IMG/VR virus record: IMGVR_UViG_3300027734_000202
Location: 1-33,073 of that record
Direction: 5' to 3' (one strand)
Origin: a virus
Length of the DNA stretch: 33,073 nt
Under the pieces are notes generated by a model. The model saw nothing but the letters and a program-made list of their open reading frames with translations. It was not told where the DNA came from and did not search any database. A program made the position numbers and the translations under genes. Positions 12,286 through 17,134 of the stretch are shown here, in pieces (within the stretch, counting starts at the first letter, position 1; every line of letters starts with the position of its first letter).

Positions 12286-12573
12286 TTAGTCCTCATCTTC
12301 ATAGTTATCTACTGGGTCAATAAACCAAGATAGGTGGTGTTGGTCAACAATAGCGTGTGCAGGTGCGTGGCTCATTCCTTTATAGAATACGCCTTCAGGC
12401 ATAGCAATAAATCGGTCATAGTCCTCGTCATAGTATGCGTCAATTGCTTCAATACAAGGTTGAACCATAGAAAGTGGAACAGGTGGATAGTGATTACCCT
12501 GTAAGTGATAGGCTAATTGTGTTTCTAAATCTAATACGCTATCGGCTAATCCAATCGCTGTTATTGATCCCAT
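12286..12573 (-). CDS. hypothetical phage protein (95 aa)
   Basis: Helical N-terminus (LADSVLDLETQLAYHLQGNH) with YPPVPLSMVQPCIEAIDAYY, then a His-rich HAPAHAIVDQHHLSWFI and an acidic end. The 'GNHYPPVP' motif recurs, as I recall, in actinophage proteins of unknown function. The ATG overlaps the stop of the 12573-12788 gene (TAATG). Confidence 0.68.
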   Translation of the reverse strand: MGSITAIGLADSVLDLETQLAYHLQGNHYPPVPLSMVQPCIEAIDAYYDEDYDRFIAMPEGVFYKGMSHAPAHAIVDQHHLSWFIDPVDNYEDED

Positions 12574-12788
12574 TATTTAAATACTACCTTTCGTCCTTCA
12601 CGATAAAATAATTTTGTGTGCATTTTGCCACTAGGTTCAGAAAGATTAACTGTAGCATATTCATCAGCAAATCCCCAATCCTCAAAACTGTTAAAAGTAT
12701 TAACTGCTGATAGTGCGTCTGAATAACGCCCTGTCCAATGAACGGGCTTGCTATCATACGATACTGTTACTGCGTATAGGTATTCCAT
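12573..12788 (-). CDS. hypothetical protein (71 aa)
   Basis: MEYLYAVTVSYDSKPVHWTG, then a helix (SDALSAVNTFNSF) and strands to a basic end (FYREGRKVVFK). Small alpha/beta fold. The ATG overlaps the previous stop and the end overlaps the next start, both TAATG. No family recognised. Confidence 0.65.
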   Translation of the reverse strand: MEYLYAVTVSYDSKPVHWTGRYSDALSAVNTFNSFEDWGFADEYATVNLSEPSGKMHTKLFYREGRKVVFK

Positions 12789-12931
12789 TAGTCTGCCTCT
12801 TTCGTTGTAAATAGTGCGCCTTCATTTAGTAAGCCCACTTCCAAAGTAAATAGTTCATCGGGTGTTGCGTCTGAGAAATCAACCCAACCCGCACCGCTTT
12901 CGTTCATTCTAAAAATTTCTATGTATCCCAT
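12788..12931 (-). CDS. hypothetical protein (47 aa)
   Basis: MGYIEIFRMNESGAGWVDFS, then DATPDELFTLEVGLLNEGAL and FTTKEAD. Acidic. It starts two bases after the stop of the 12934-13146 gene and overlaps the next ATG (TAATG). The frame is open and its linkage to the operon supports it. Function unknown. Confidence 0.62.
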   Translation of the reverse strand: MGYIEIFRMNESGAGWVDFSDATPDELFTLEVGLLNEGALFTTKEAD

Positions 12932-12933
12932 TA

Positions 12934-13146
12934 TTATTCACCAACCTTTACGGCTACTGTCGCAAACTTATTTCGGATAGAACCTTTATAGTTTATCTCA
13001 ATTAGGTATGCTTCGGTATTTTCTCCATACCAAATTGCTGGGTGAGCAGGTCGGGCTGATACAATTTCGCCCTCAAAGTGGCGAGTGCGTGAGCGATAGT
13101 TTTTACCAATTAGTAGGTCTGGTATTGTGTATAGTTTAGTAGCCAT
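12934..13146 (-). CDS. hypothetical protein (70 aa), first gene of operon
   Basis: MATKLYTIPDLLIGKNYRSR, then FEGEIVSARPAHPAIWYGEN and a strand-rich end (YLIEINYKGSIRNKFATVAV). An all-beta SH3-like barrel is plausible (G-x-x-Y-R-S-R, EGEIVSA). AGAGGTTGCCCA precedes the ATG. It is led by a TGTCAG-type promoter at 13180-13201 and a further promoter at about 13230-13260. Function unknown. Confidence 0.66.
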   Translation of the reverse strand: MATKLYTIPDLLIGKNYRSRTRHFEGEIVSARPAHPAIWYGENTEAYLIEINYKGSIRNKFATVAVKVGE

Positions 13147-13179
13147 TGGGCAACCTCTTTCTTTTTTGTTGATAACTTT

Positions 13180-13201
13180 ATCCTACCATAGGGGTCTGAC
13201 A
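13180..13201 (-). promoter_or_regulatory. TGTCAG-N10-TAGGAT promoter
   Basis: Minus strand TGTCA (13197-13201), 11 bases, TAGGAT (13180-13185), before the five-gene operon 13146-12042. About 55 bases upstream lies TTGATA-17-TAGACT, a second, canonical promoter. Confidence 0.5.
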
Positions 13202-13303
13202 AGCCTTGCTTATTTATTTTTTCTTACTATGTAAGTCTAGCCTATTAGACACAAATTATCAACCTACTAGCCAGTAAGTCCAAATATTGAGACGCTCAAG
13301 TCG

Positions 13304-13392
13304 TGTGATAAATCTCACAAAATTTCGGGCGTGTCGTACACAACCTCTTAAACACCTGTGGATAACCCTGTGGATAAGTCCCACGTCCAAAA
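13304..13392. promoter_or_regulatory. CRP-like site, paired DnaA boxes and ACGT motif
   Basis: TGTGA-TAAATC-TCACA (13304-13319, perfect), then DnaA boxes TGTGGATAA at 13357-13365 and 13369-13377 (12 bp apart), then CCCACGTCCAAAAT leading into stem-loop copy 5. No gene. Same composite order as at 8402-8491. Confidence 0.58.
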
Positions 13393-13393
13393 T

Positions 13394-13418
13394 GTGAGCA
13401 GTTTTTATTCTTGCTCAG
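13394..13418 (-). ncRNA. 3' stem-loop element, copy 5 of 5
   Basis: 25 nt, GAGCA/TGCTC stem. It lies nine bases past the stop of the 13428-13580 gene. Confidence 0.6.
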
Positions 13419-13427
13419 GAATTTATT

Positions 13428-13580
13428 TTATTTTTTAAGTCGTTCATTTCGCAAAGCAATTTGCAGTCTGCGAATTTCTTTTTGTTGTTCTATATTTTGT
13501 TTCCAAAATACTAACATCATTATTGATGATCCAGCAAGTGCAATTACAATTGCGATTAGTGTTCCAGTATCTAAAATCAT
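13428..13580 (-). CDS. single-span membrane microprotein (50 aa)
   Basis: MILDTGTLIAIVIALAGSSI plus MMLVFW is one transmembrane helix (about residues 5-26), followed by a charged, probably coiled-coil tail (KQNIEQQKEIRRLQIALRNE). The layout resembles small phage membrane proteins (spanin- or holin-accessory-like, or anti-defence), none supported specifically. Its ATG overlaps the TGA of the 13577-13759 gene. A stem-loop follows. Confidence 0.65.
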   Translation of the reverse strand: MILDTGTLIAIVIALAGSSIMMLVFWKQNIEQQKEIRRLQIALRNERLKK

Positions 13581-13759
13581 TTTGCTAACTCCTTAGTGCA
13601 AGCGTCAAAAAATCGGTTAGAGTCAAATCGTTCGTTATCTGCTTCAAACATTGCAGCAAACTCATCAACCAAATCGTGGTAAGTAAATTCATCACCTATC
13701 AAATCTTTGAAAGATGAAAGAATTTCTGCAACCTTTACATAGTCTTTACGGGTCATCAT
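13577..13759 (-). CDS. MTRKDYV-type hypothetical phage protein (60 aa)
   Basis: MTRKDYVKVAEILSSFKDLI, then FAAMFEADNERFDSNRFFDA and CTKELAK. The 'RKDYVxxAxxL...F...N.RFD..RF..AC' pattern is very common among actinophage proteins of unknown function. Two consecutive ATGs start it; either could be used. It overlaps both neighbours. Confidence 0.75.
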   Translation of the reverse strand: MMTRKDYVKVAEILSSFKDLIGDEFTYHDLVDEFAAMFEADNERFDSNRFFDACTKELAK

Positions 13760-13920
13760 TAGAGGGACACCGAACTTTCTACGCTATGAGAAATCTGTAG
13801 GTAAGCGGTTGCACAAGTGTAGCAATACTTTTCTGTAGGGATACCACCTAGCATAAAGGCATCTACGCCACTATAGACAAGGTTAGTATTTTCGCAATTC
13901 ATTACTGAGCAAGTTTTCAT
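13759..13920 (-). CDS. four-Cys small protein (53 aa)
   Basis: C4 and C9 (CSVMNC) with C33 and C36 (CYTC) form a likely zinc ribbon; the tail is Ser-rich. The stop overlaps the next ATG (TAATG). It starts 11 bases after the previous stop with a weak AGGAAAT ribosome-binding site. Function unknown. Confidence 0.62.
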   Translation of the reverse strand: MKTCSVMNCENTNLVYSGVDAFMLGGIPTEKYCYTCATAYLQISHSVESSVSL

Positions 13921-13931
13921 TTATTTATTTC

Positions 13932-14078
13932 CTATTCGTTAGTTTGGTTGAAGTGGTTATAGTTTGGAGTTAGAGCGCAGTCGCAAGGTTCAACATCATA
14001 GTCAAGGTCATTACCCCAAAAGACAAGACCTGAACCATCGCACTCATCACAAGGAAAAGTCATTACTGAATTTATCAT
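13932..14078 (-). CDS. DnaJ-like CxxCxGxG zinc microprotein (48 aa)
   Basis: PCDECDGSGLVFW (residues 9-21) is one CxxCxGxG repeat as in the DnaJ zinc domain; a second pair is CDC at 32-34. Such single repeats occur in many small phage proteins. The start overlaps the stop of the 14078-14263 gene (TAATG). Role unknown. Confidence 0.66.
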   Translation of the reverse strand: MINSVMTFPCDECDGSGLVFWGNDLDYDVEPCDCALTPNYNHFNQTNE

Positions 14079-14263
14079 TAGAGTTTTGCCGTTCCTCTTA
14101 GAACACCGCTAACGCCTAAAGCGTCACACGACATTTTTACAGATACGCCAACAGGTAATTGAGTTGGGTAAGTTGAGATGAATTGAGCAACCGCACCTTT
14201 TGAGGGCATAGCGATTTTTTTTGTAGAACCTGAAAAGGTTTCTAGTGTTATAGTGTAAGTCAT
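14078..14263 (-). CDS. hypothetical protein (61 aa), paralog of 16390-16575
   Basis: MTYTITLETFSGSTKKIAMP, a helix (GAVAQFISTYPTQLPVG), a strand with one Cys and GVLRGTAKL. It aligns along its length with the rightward gene at 16390 (TLTSTSGATKQMNF; FIELYKATLHQGQSVCIDAP; GWIRGSAPKV). First gene of a five-gene operon down to 13428. Promoter TGTCAG-N10-TAAGAT and a CRP-like site lie upstream. Function unknown. Confidence 0.68.
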   Translation of the reverse strand: MTYTITLETFSGSTKKIAMPSKGAVAQFISTYPTQLPVGVSVKMSCDALGVSGVLRGTAKL

Positions 14264-14296
14264 TTTTAGACTTCCTTTCGTTTTGTTGATAAGACT

Positions 14297-14463
14297 ATCT
14301 TACCATTAGGGGCTGACATTTTGGCTACTTATTTGCTAAGGCTCATTGTGATACTGGTCACATTTATTTGCTTAGGCTCATTAGCCGATTTGTCCTTTAT
14401 TTAGTTTTTCTTATGTAGTAAGACTATCACACATACCCTGAAAAGTCAAGGCGACACGCCGTA
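14297..14463 (-). promoter_or_regulatory. double promoter with CRP-like sites and two MSLSK mini-ORFs
   Basis: Distal promoter: TTGACT (minus strand, about 14446-14451), 17 bases, TAGTCT. Its leader has AAAGGA and two six-codon ORFs, each reading Met-Ser-Leu-Ser-Lys-stop (starts near 14380 and 14345), on either side of the perfect CRP-like site TGTGA-TACTGG-TCACA (14347-14362). Proximal promoter: TGTCA (14314-14318), 11 bases, TAAGAT (14297-14302). It drives the 14263-13428 operon. Confidence 0.5.
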
Positions 14464-14470
14464 GGCGTTG

Positions 14471-14486
14471 TGTGATTTACATCACT
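14471..14486. promoter_or_regulatory. near-perfect CRP-like site
   Basis: TGTGA-TTTACA-TCACT, one mismatch. It overlaps the last codon of the 14482-14586 gene and lies just upstream of the distal TTGACT-17-TAGTCT promoter. Confidence 0.5.
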
Positions 14487-14586
14487 TTTTTAGAGATTCA
14501 GCGTATGCTGGGTCTGATACGCTTTCAGCGCCAAACTCCTCATAGATTTCTAGATAAATTTCATCATAGTATTCGTTATAGTCCAT
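14482..14586 (-). CDS. acidic Tyr-rich microprotein (34 aa)
   Basis: MDYNEYYDEIYLEIYEEFGA then ESVSDPAYAESLKK: 34 residues, strongly acidic with seven Tyr. It has a good AAAGGAG ribosome-binding site and its own promoter (TTGACT, 17 bases, TATACT near 14645-14672) with a CRP-like site upstream. Acidic DNA-mimic anti-defence proteins look like this, but nothing specific supports that role. Confidence 0.55.
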   Translation of the reverse strand: MDYNEYYDEIYLEIYEEFGAESVSDPAYAESLKK

Positions 14587-14695
14587 TTGGACTCCTTTCA
14601 ATTTGAGAACCTTTCTCAATTTTCTTTATACGAGAAGTATAGCATAGATAAGCCCAAAAGTCAAGGCGACACGCCGTAAATCAGGGAAATAATTG

Positions 14696-14751
14696 TGTGT
14701 TTCTTATCACATTAGTTATACACACCCTGTGGATAAACGGGACGTGCAAAT
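14696..14751. promoter_or_regulatory. CRP-like site, DnaA box and ACGTG motif
   Basis: TGTGT-TTCTTA-TCACA (14696-14711, one mismatch), DnaA box TGTGGATAA (14728-14736), then GGGACGTGCAAATTTATT running into the stop codon of the 14752-14856 gene. Third instance of the composite. Confidence 0.5.
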
Positions 14752-14856
14752 TTATTCGCTTTTCACGAATAAATAAGATCCAGCAAATAAACAAATAAAA
14801 GAAAACCAAAACAATGCATTACCGCTTACAAAAAAAGTTTGATAAAAGTTATTCAT
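14752..14856 (-). CDS. single-span membrane microprotein (34 aa)
   Basis: MNNFYQTFFVSGNALFWFSF, then ICLFAGSYLFVKSE: a hydrophobic aromatic helix over residues 8-30 with a short charged end. Last of a six-gene operon from 15592. The ATG overlaps the previous stop (TAATG). It could be a holin-accessory or inhibitory membrane peptide; not assignable. Confidence 0.58.
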   Translation of the reverse strand: MNNFYQTFFVSGNALFWFSFICLFAGSYLFVKSE

Positions 14857-14948
14857 TATTTATTTTCCTCAATTTCATTTAGTAATTCCCAAAGTATTGG
14901 TTCTAATTCTTTAGAAACTAAATCTAATTTTTCTTGAAGTGTTTTCAT
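14856..14948 (-). CDS. 30-aa helical microprotein
   Basis: MKTLQEKLDLVSKELEPILW then ELLNEIEENK: one amphipathic acidic helix. It overlaps both neighbours (ATGA upstream, TAATG downstream). The open frame and linkage support it, but at this length it could be a chance frame. Confidence 0.5.
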   Translation of the reverse strand: MKTLQEKLDLVSKELEPILWELLNEIEENK

Positions 14949-15088
14949 TCTTTCTCCTCAATGTCTGCGACATAGACAGTGCTTCTATCTATGTCACCGT
15001 ATTTTAATTTAAAATCAAATTCGTTTATTGCTTCATCATAGTTATCAGCAACAATGTCAATGAATGTAGTGAACTCAAATACTGGCAT
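14945..15088 (-). CDS. hypothetical protein (47 aa)
   Basis: MPVFEFTTFIDIVADNYDEA then INEFDFKLKYGDIDRSTVYV: strand, helix, strand with acidic ends. The 'xxYDEAixxF' pattern is common in tiny phage proteins with a ferredoxin-like half fold. Overlaps the previous stop (TAATG) and the next start (ATGA). The end carries GAGGAGAAAG for the next gene. Confidence 0.6.
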   Translation of the reverse strand: MPVFEFTTFIDIVADNYDEAINEFDFKLKYGDIDRSTVYVADIEEKE

Positions 15089-15252
15089 TATTTACCTACC
15101 TTATACAAGAAATCCCAAGCCTTACGGCACAACAGTATGCTTTCGCAATTATCACAACACACAACCCCATTAGGGTTTAGGTCATAGTCATAGATGTCAA
15201 TGGTAGTGCTAACCGCACCACATACTGACTTGATAGGTACATAGGTACTCAT
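15088..15252 (-). CDS. Cys-rich small protein (54 aa)
   Basis: MSTYVPIKSVCGAVSTTIDI, then DLNPNGVVCCDNCESILLCR: cysteines at 11, 34, 35, 38 and 43 suggest a zinc site, with a basic helical end. It overlaps neighbours by ATGA and TAATG. Function unknown. Confidence 0.6.
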   Translation of the reverse strand: MSTYVPIKSVCGAVSTTIDIYDYDLNPNGVVCCDNCESILLCRKAWDFLYKVGK

Positions 15253-15416
15253 TTAGTTACTCCCTCAAATAGTTCTTTACATTTATTAGGGTTTTCCCAC
15301 CAAGGGAAACCTTCGTGATACATAGCGGGTGCTAATACCACTTGACCGCAAGGGCATAAATTCATTAGCCCTTTAGGGTAGTCGCTTACAGTAGCGAACT
15401 TAGTCCAAATACTCAT
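15249..15416 (-). CDS. small Cys protein (55 aa)
   Basis: MSIWTKFATVSDYPKGLMNL, then CPCGQVVLAPAMYHEGFPWW and a CK near the end. CPC-G plus C46 and a His could hold a metal. It overlaps its neighbours by ATGA. The next gene's start MSTY and this start MSI share a similar context, perhaps duplicated. Function unknown. Confidence 0.6.
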   Translation of the reverse strand: MSIWTKFATVSDYPKGLMNLCPCGQVVLAPAMYHEGFPWWENPNKCKELFEGVTK

Positions 15417-15592
15417 TTAGACACCTTCCATTCTGTCCACATAGGTAGACGCTCTGGGTCGGTATCGTTATACCAACGCTCAATGTTATTTTCACAAGAC
15501 TCACAGAATGTGAATTGTGTATCTGCGTATTCTGAGATAGCAGATTTATTAGGAGTGTGCTCTACGCACTTTGTTATTTCTAGTGTAGTCAT
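15413..15592 (-). CDS. zinc-ribbon small protein (59 aa), first gene of operon
   Basis: MTTLEITKCVEHTPNKSAIS, then FCESCENNIERWYNDTDPER: C9 and H12 with CESC form a zinc ribbon with an acidic, Trp-containing tail. AAAGGTGG precedes the chosen ATG; a longer in-frame extension lies across the promoter and is rejected. Heads six overlapping genes (15592-14752). Promoter at 15649-15670 with tandem CRP-like sites. Confidence 0.66.
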   Translation of the reverse strand: MTTLEITKCVEHTPNKSAISEYADTQFTFCESCENNIERWYNDTDPERLPMWTEWKVSK

Positions 15593-15648
15593 TTTAGACC
15601 ACCTTTCTTTAGAGGATTTCTTTACCTCTTGTTTTTCTTTATACTGTA

Positions 15649-15670
15649 AGTATAGCAGGGGGGTCTGACA
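15649..15670 (-). promoter_or_regulatory. TGTCAG-N10-TATACT promoter with palindromic -10
   Basis: Minus strand TGTCA (15666-15670), 11 bases, TATACT (15649-15654). The -10 is inside TATACT-N3-AGTATA (15640-15654). It drives the 15592-14752 operon. Confidence 0.58.
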
Positions 15671-15703
15671 TTTAGAGGGGTATAAATAGGGTAAAACGGA
15701 CAT

Positions 15704-15735
15704 TGTGAGGTAGGTCACATGTGAGGTACATCACA
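15704..15735. promoter_or_regulatory. two abutting perfect CRP/GlxR-like sites
   Basis: TGTGA-GGTAGG-TCACA (15704-15719) and TGTGA-GGTACA-TCACA (15720-15735) abut, 16 bp centre to centre, both with the central TA preferred by GlxR. They lie upstream of the leftward 15592 operon and about 150 bp from the rightward promoter. Confidence 0.68.
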
Positions 15736-15816
15736 TTTTCCAGGGGAATTATAACAATTAGGTAACAATACTACTAGTATCGGTGTGTCGACTTGACAAA
15801 TGGCACGTGCGATCAA

Positions 15817-15907
15817 TGTGGTGTATATCACATAGAAAATGTCCGATTTGTCCGTGTCTAAACTTGACTTTTTGACATTTCTATGCTATACTTCTAGTAT
15901 AAGAAAA
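15817..15907 (+). promoter_or_regulatory. rightward promoter with CRP-like site and palindromic -10
   Basis: TGTGG-TGTATA-TCACA (15817-15832, one mismatch), TGTCCGATTTGTCC, then TTGACT, 17 bases, TATACT within TATACT-TCT-AGTATA, followed by AAGAAAAATTAAATAAGG. It is the rightward counterpart of the 15649 promoter and drives 16051-16575. The leader of about 150 bases has a short ORF (Met-Ser-Val-Ala-Asn-Lys-Ser-Lys) near 15968. Confidence 0.62.
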
Positions 15908-16050
15908 ATTAAATAAGGAAAAATCCTAGTGAGCCTCTGAGCCTACCAAATAAGACTAGAAATAGTATGAGCGTAGCAAATAAGAGCAAATAACCTAGGT
16001 CAAGGAAAAGATAACACAAGGTTATCGAATAAACGAAAGGTGTTCATCAA

Positions 16051-16266
16051 ATGAATACACTAAATACAATAACAGTAGTAGCCGAGCCTACTCACCCTAT
16101 GTCTAGTAGCAATACTAAGAATAACAATATCTTTCGCCTATCAAATGGCAATTACATTAGCCGTATGGCTTATGTCTACATGGTAGCAAGTGAGAACCTT
16201 ATCTCTCACAAATACCTATCCCCTAACGAGAGCAAATGGGTATTTGCTAACAAGGTAGGTAAGTAA
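16051..16266 (+). CDS. hypothetical protein (71 aa)
   Basis: Ser/Thr/Asn-rich N-terminus (MNTLNTITVVAEPTHPMSSS) then a helical region (YISRMAYVYMVASENLISHK) and a basic end (KWVFANKVGK). GAAAGG lies about 10 bases upstream of the ATG. First of three rightward genes with no gaps between stops and starts (TAAATG). Function unknown. Confidence 0.64.
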   Translation: MNTLNTITVVAEPTHPMSSSNTKNNNIFRLSNGNYISRMAYVYMVASENLISHKYLSPNESKWVFANKVGK

Positions 16267-16389
16267 ATGAATCCTTTTACATATATGATTGATTGGCTTG
16301 ATGAGAATGCTGATGTAGGTGCGCCAATAGGTGCATTCATCGGTGTAGCAATAGCATTAGGGCTATGCTTTATATTCGGGGGTAAATAA
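16267..16389 (+). CDS. membrane microprotein (40 aa)
   Basis: MNPFTYMIDWLDENADVGAP then IGAFIGVAIALGLCFIFGGK: one Gly/Ala-rich transmembrane helix at residues 18-38 behind an acidic N-terminus. It directly follows the 16266 stop and directly precedes the next ATG. Function unknown. Confidence 0.62.
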   Translation: MNPFTYMIDWLDENADVGAPIGAFIGVAIALGLCFIFGGK

Positions 16390-16575
16390 ATGATAGTAAC
16401 ATTAACAAGCACATCAGGTGCTACTAAACAAATGAATTTCGATACTAAGGCGCATGTCCTAGAGTTCATCGAACTATACAAGGCTACACTACACCAAGGG
16501 CAGTCGGTGTGTATAGATGCTCCACTAGTAGGCATCCATAGTGGGTGGATAAGAGGTAGCGCACCCAAGGTATAG
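16390..16575 (+). CDS. hypothetical protein (61 aa), paralog of 14078-14263
   Basis: MIVTLTSTSGATKQMNFDTK, a helix (AHVLEFIELYKATLHQG), a strand with Cys and HSGWIRGSAPKV. It is clearly homologous to the leftward gene at 14078-14263. Last of the rightward trio; a strong terminator follows 16 bases later. Function unknown. Confidence 0.68.
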   Translation: MIVTLTSTSGATKQMNFDTKAHVLEFIELYKATLHQGQSVCIDAPLVGIHSGWIRGSAPKV

Positions 16576-16590
16576 GGTTTGCAAGATCAA

Positions 16591-16622
16591 TGGTGTGTCT
16601 GCAATGGGCACACTATTTTTTG
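16591..16622 (+). terminator. rho-independent terminator
   Basis: TGGTGTG pairs with CACACTA (16609-16615; one G-T pair), with further T-G/C-G pairs inside the loop, followed by TTTTTT. Ends the 16051-16575 operon. Confidence 0.8.
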
Positions 16623-16727
16623 TGTATTTATTTTTTATTGTGTGTATCATACATCTGGACAAAATATTCAGATTTTAGGCTATTTGGGTTTTATAAAATT
16701 TTTCAGAATTGCTGTATAATGAACGGT

Positions 16728-16910
16728 ATGGGAGTATTAGACAATCTAGAAAACGCCTGGGATGAAGACTTCCTTTTTGAGTCAAAGCAAATAGTAGAAA
16801 AAGACTCTATGGGCAGAGAAAAGTTTTGGGAAGACTTAGGCAGACCAGATGATACAAACCTACTTGCTCAAACCTCTTGTTCTTGCTCTGGCTGTTCTTG
16901 TGGCAAATAA
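16728..16910 (+). CDS. small protein with Cys-rich tail (60 aa)
   Basis: MGVLDNLENAWDEDFLFESK, a charged helical body, then a tail SCSCSGCSCGK with four Cys in the last nine residues. The spacing (CxCxxCxC) resembles metallothionein-like or iron-sulfur-binding tails. TATAAT (16715-16720) lies seven bases upstream of the ATG; an earlier in-frame start within the promoter is rejected. Function unknown. Confidence 0.65.
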   Translation: MGVLDNLENAWDEDFLFESKQIVEKDSMGREKFWEDLGRPDDTNLLAQTSCSCSGCSCGK

Positions 16911-16924
16911 GGTTTGTCAAACTT
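16909..16924. promoter_or_regulatory. AAGGTTTG-T-CAAACTT near-palindrome
   Basis: It overlaps the stop codon of the 16728-16910 gene, between convergent genes. Similar to the 3553 operator-like palindrome; it may instead be a weak bidirectional terminator. Confidence 0.35.
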
Positions 16925-16948
16925 CGACGGTATATAAATTTTCAGATT

Positions 16949-17134
16949 TTACTTAAAGACATCTTTAACTTCTAGATCATCATAGATCAAACCCATCATA
17001 TACTGCAATGCTGGATATTGCGAATCAATATTTTTTGTAATATCTTCTTGGTTCATTTTAGATTGCGCCATTAAATTTTTATTATAATTATTTACTGTCT
17101 CTATCATTATTTCAATTACTTCTTGTCGGCTCAT
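16949..17134 (-). CDS. helical small protein (61 aa)
   Basis: MSRQEVIEIMIETVNNYNKN, then QSKMNQEDITKNIDSQYPAL and a helical end. It starts at the ATG overlapping the preceding TGA, since AAAAGGA then has a six-base spacing; an ATG two codons earlier is too close. Co-transcribed with the DHH-like gene. Function unknown. Confidence 0.65.
   Translation of the reverse strand: MSRQEVIEIMIETVNNYNKNLMAQSKMNQEDITKNIDSQYPALQYMMGLIYDDLEVKDVFK

Larger units (their letters stand above)
14441..14678 (-). repeat. two 23-bp repeats containing a GGCG hairpin and -35 box
   Basis: The segment TACGGCGTGTCGCC followed by TTGACTTTT (minus strand) occurs identically at 14441-14463 and 14656-14678. GGCG-TGT-CGCC is a small hairpin directly upstream of the -35. 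Each copy belongs to a promoter with TATACT or TAGTCT 17 bases further on. Confidence 0.65.

Noticed and set aside
7224-13418. The five 25-nt stem-loops as ordinary rho-independent terminators
   Set aside because: None is followed by a run of U, and loop bases are conserved, which a terminator does not need.
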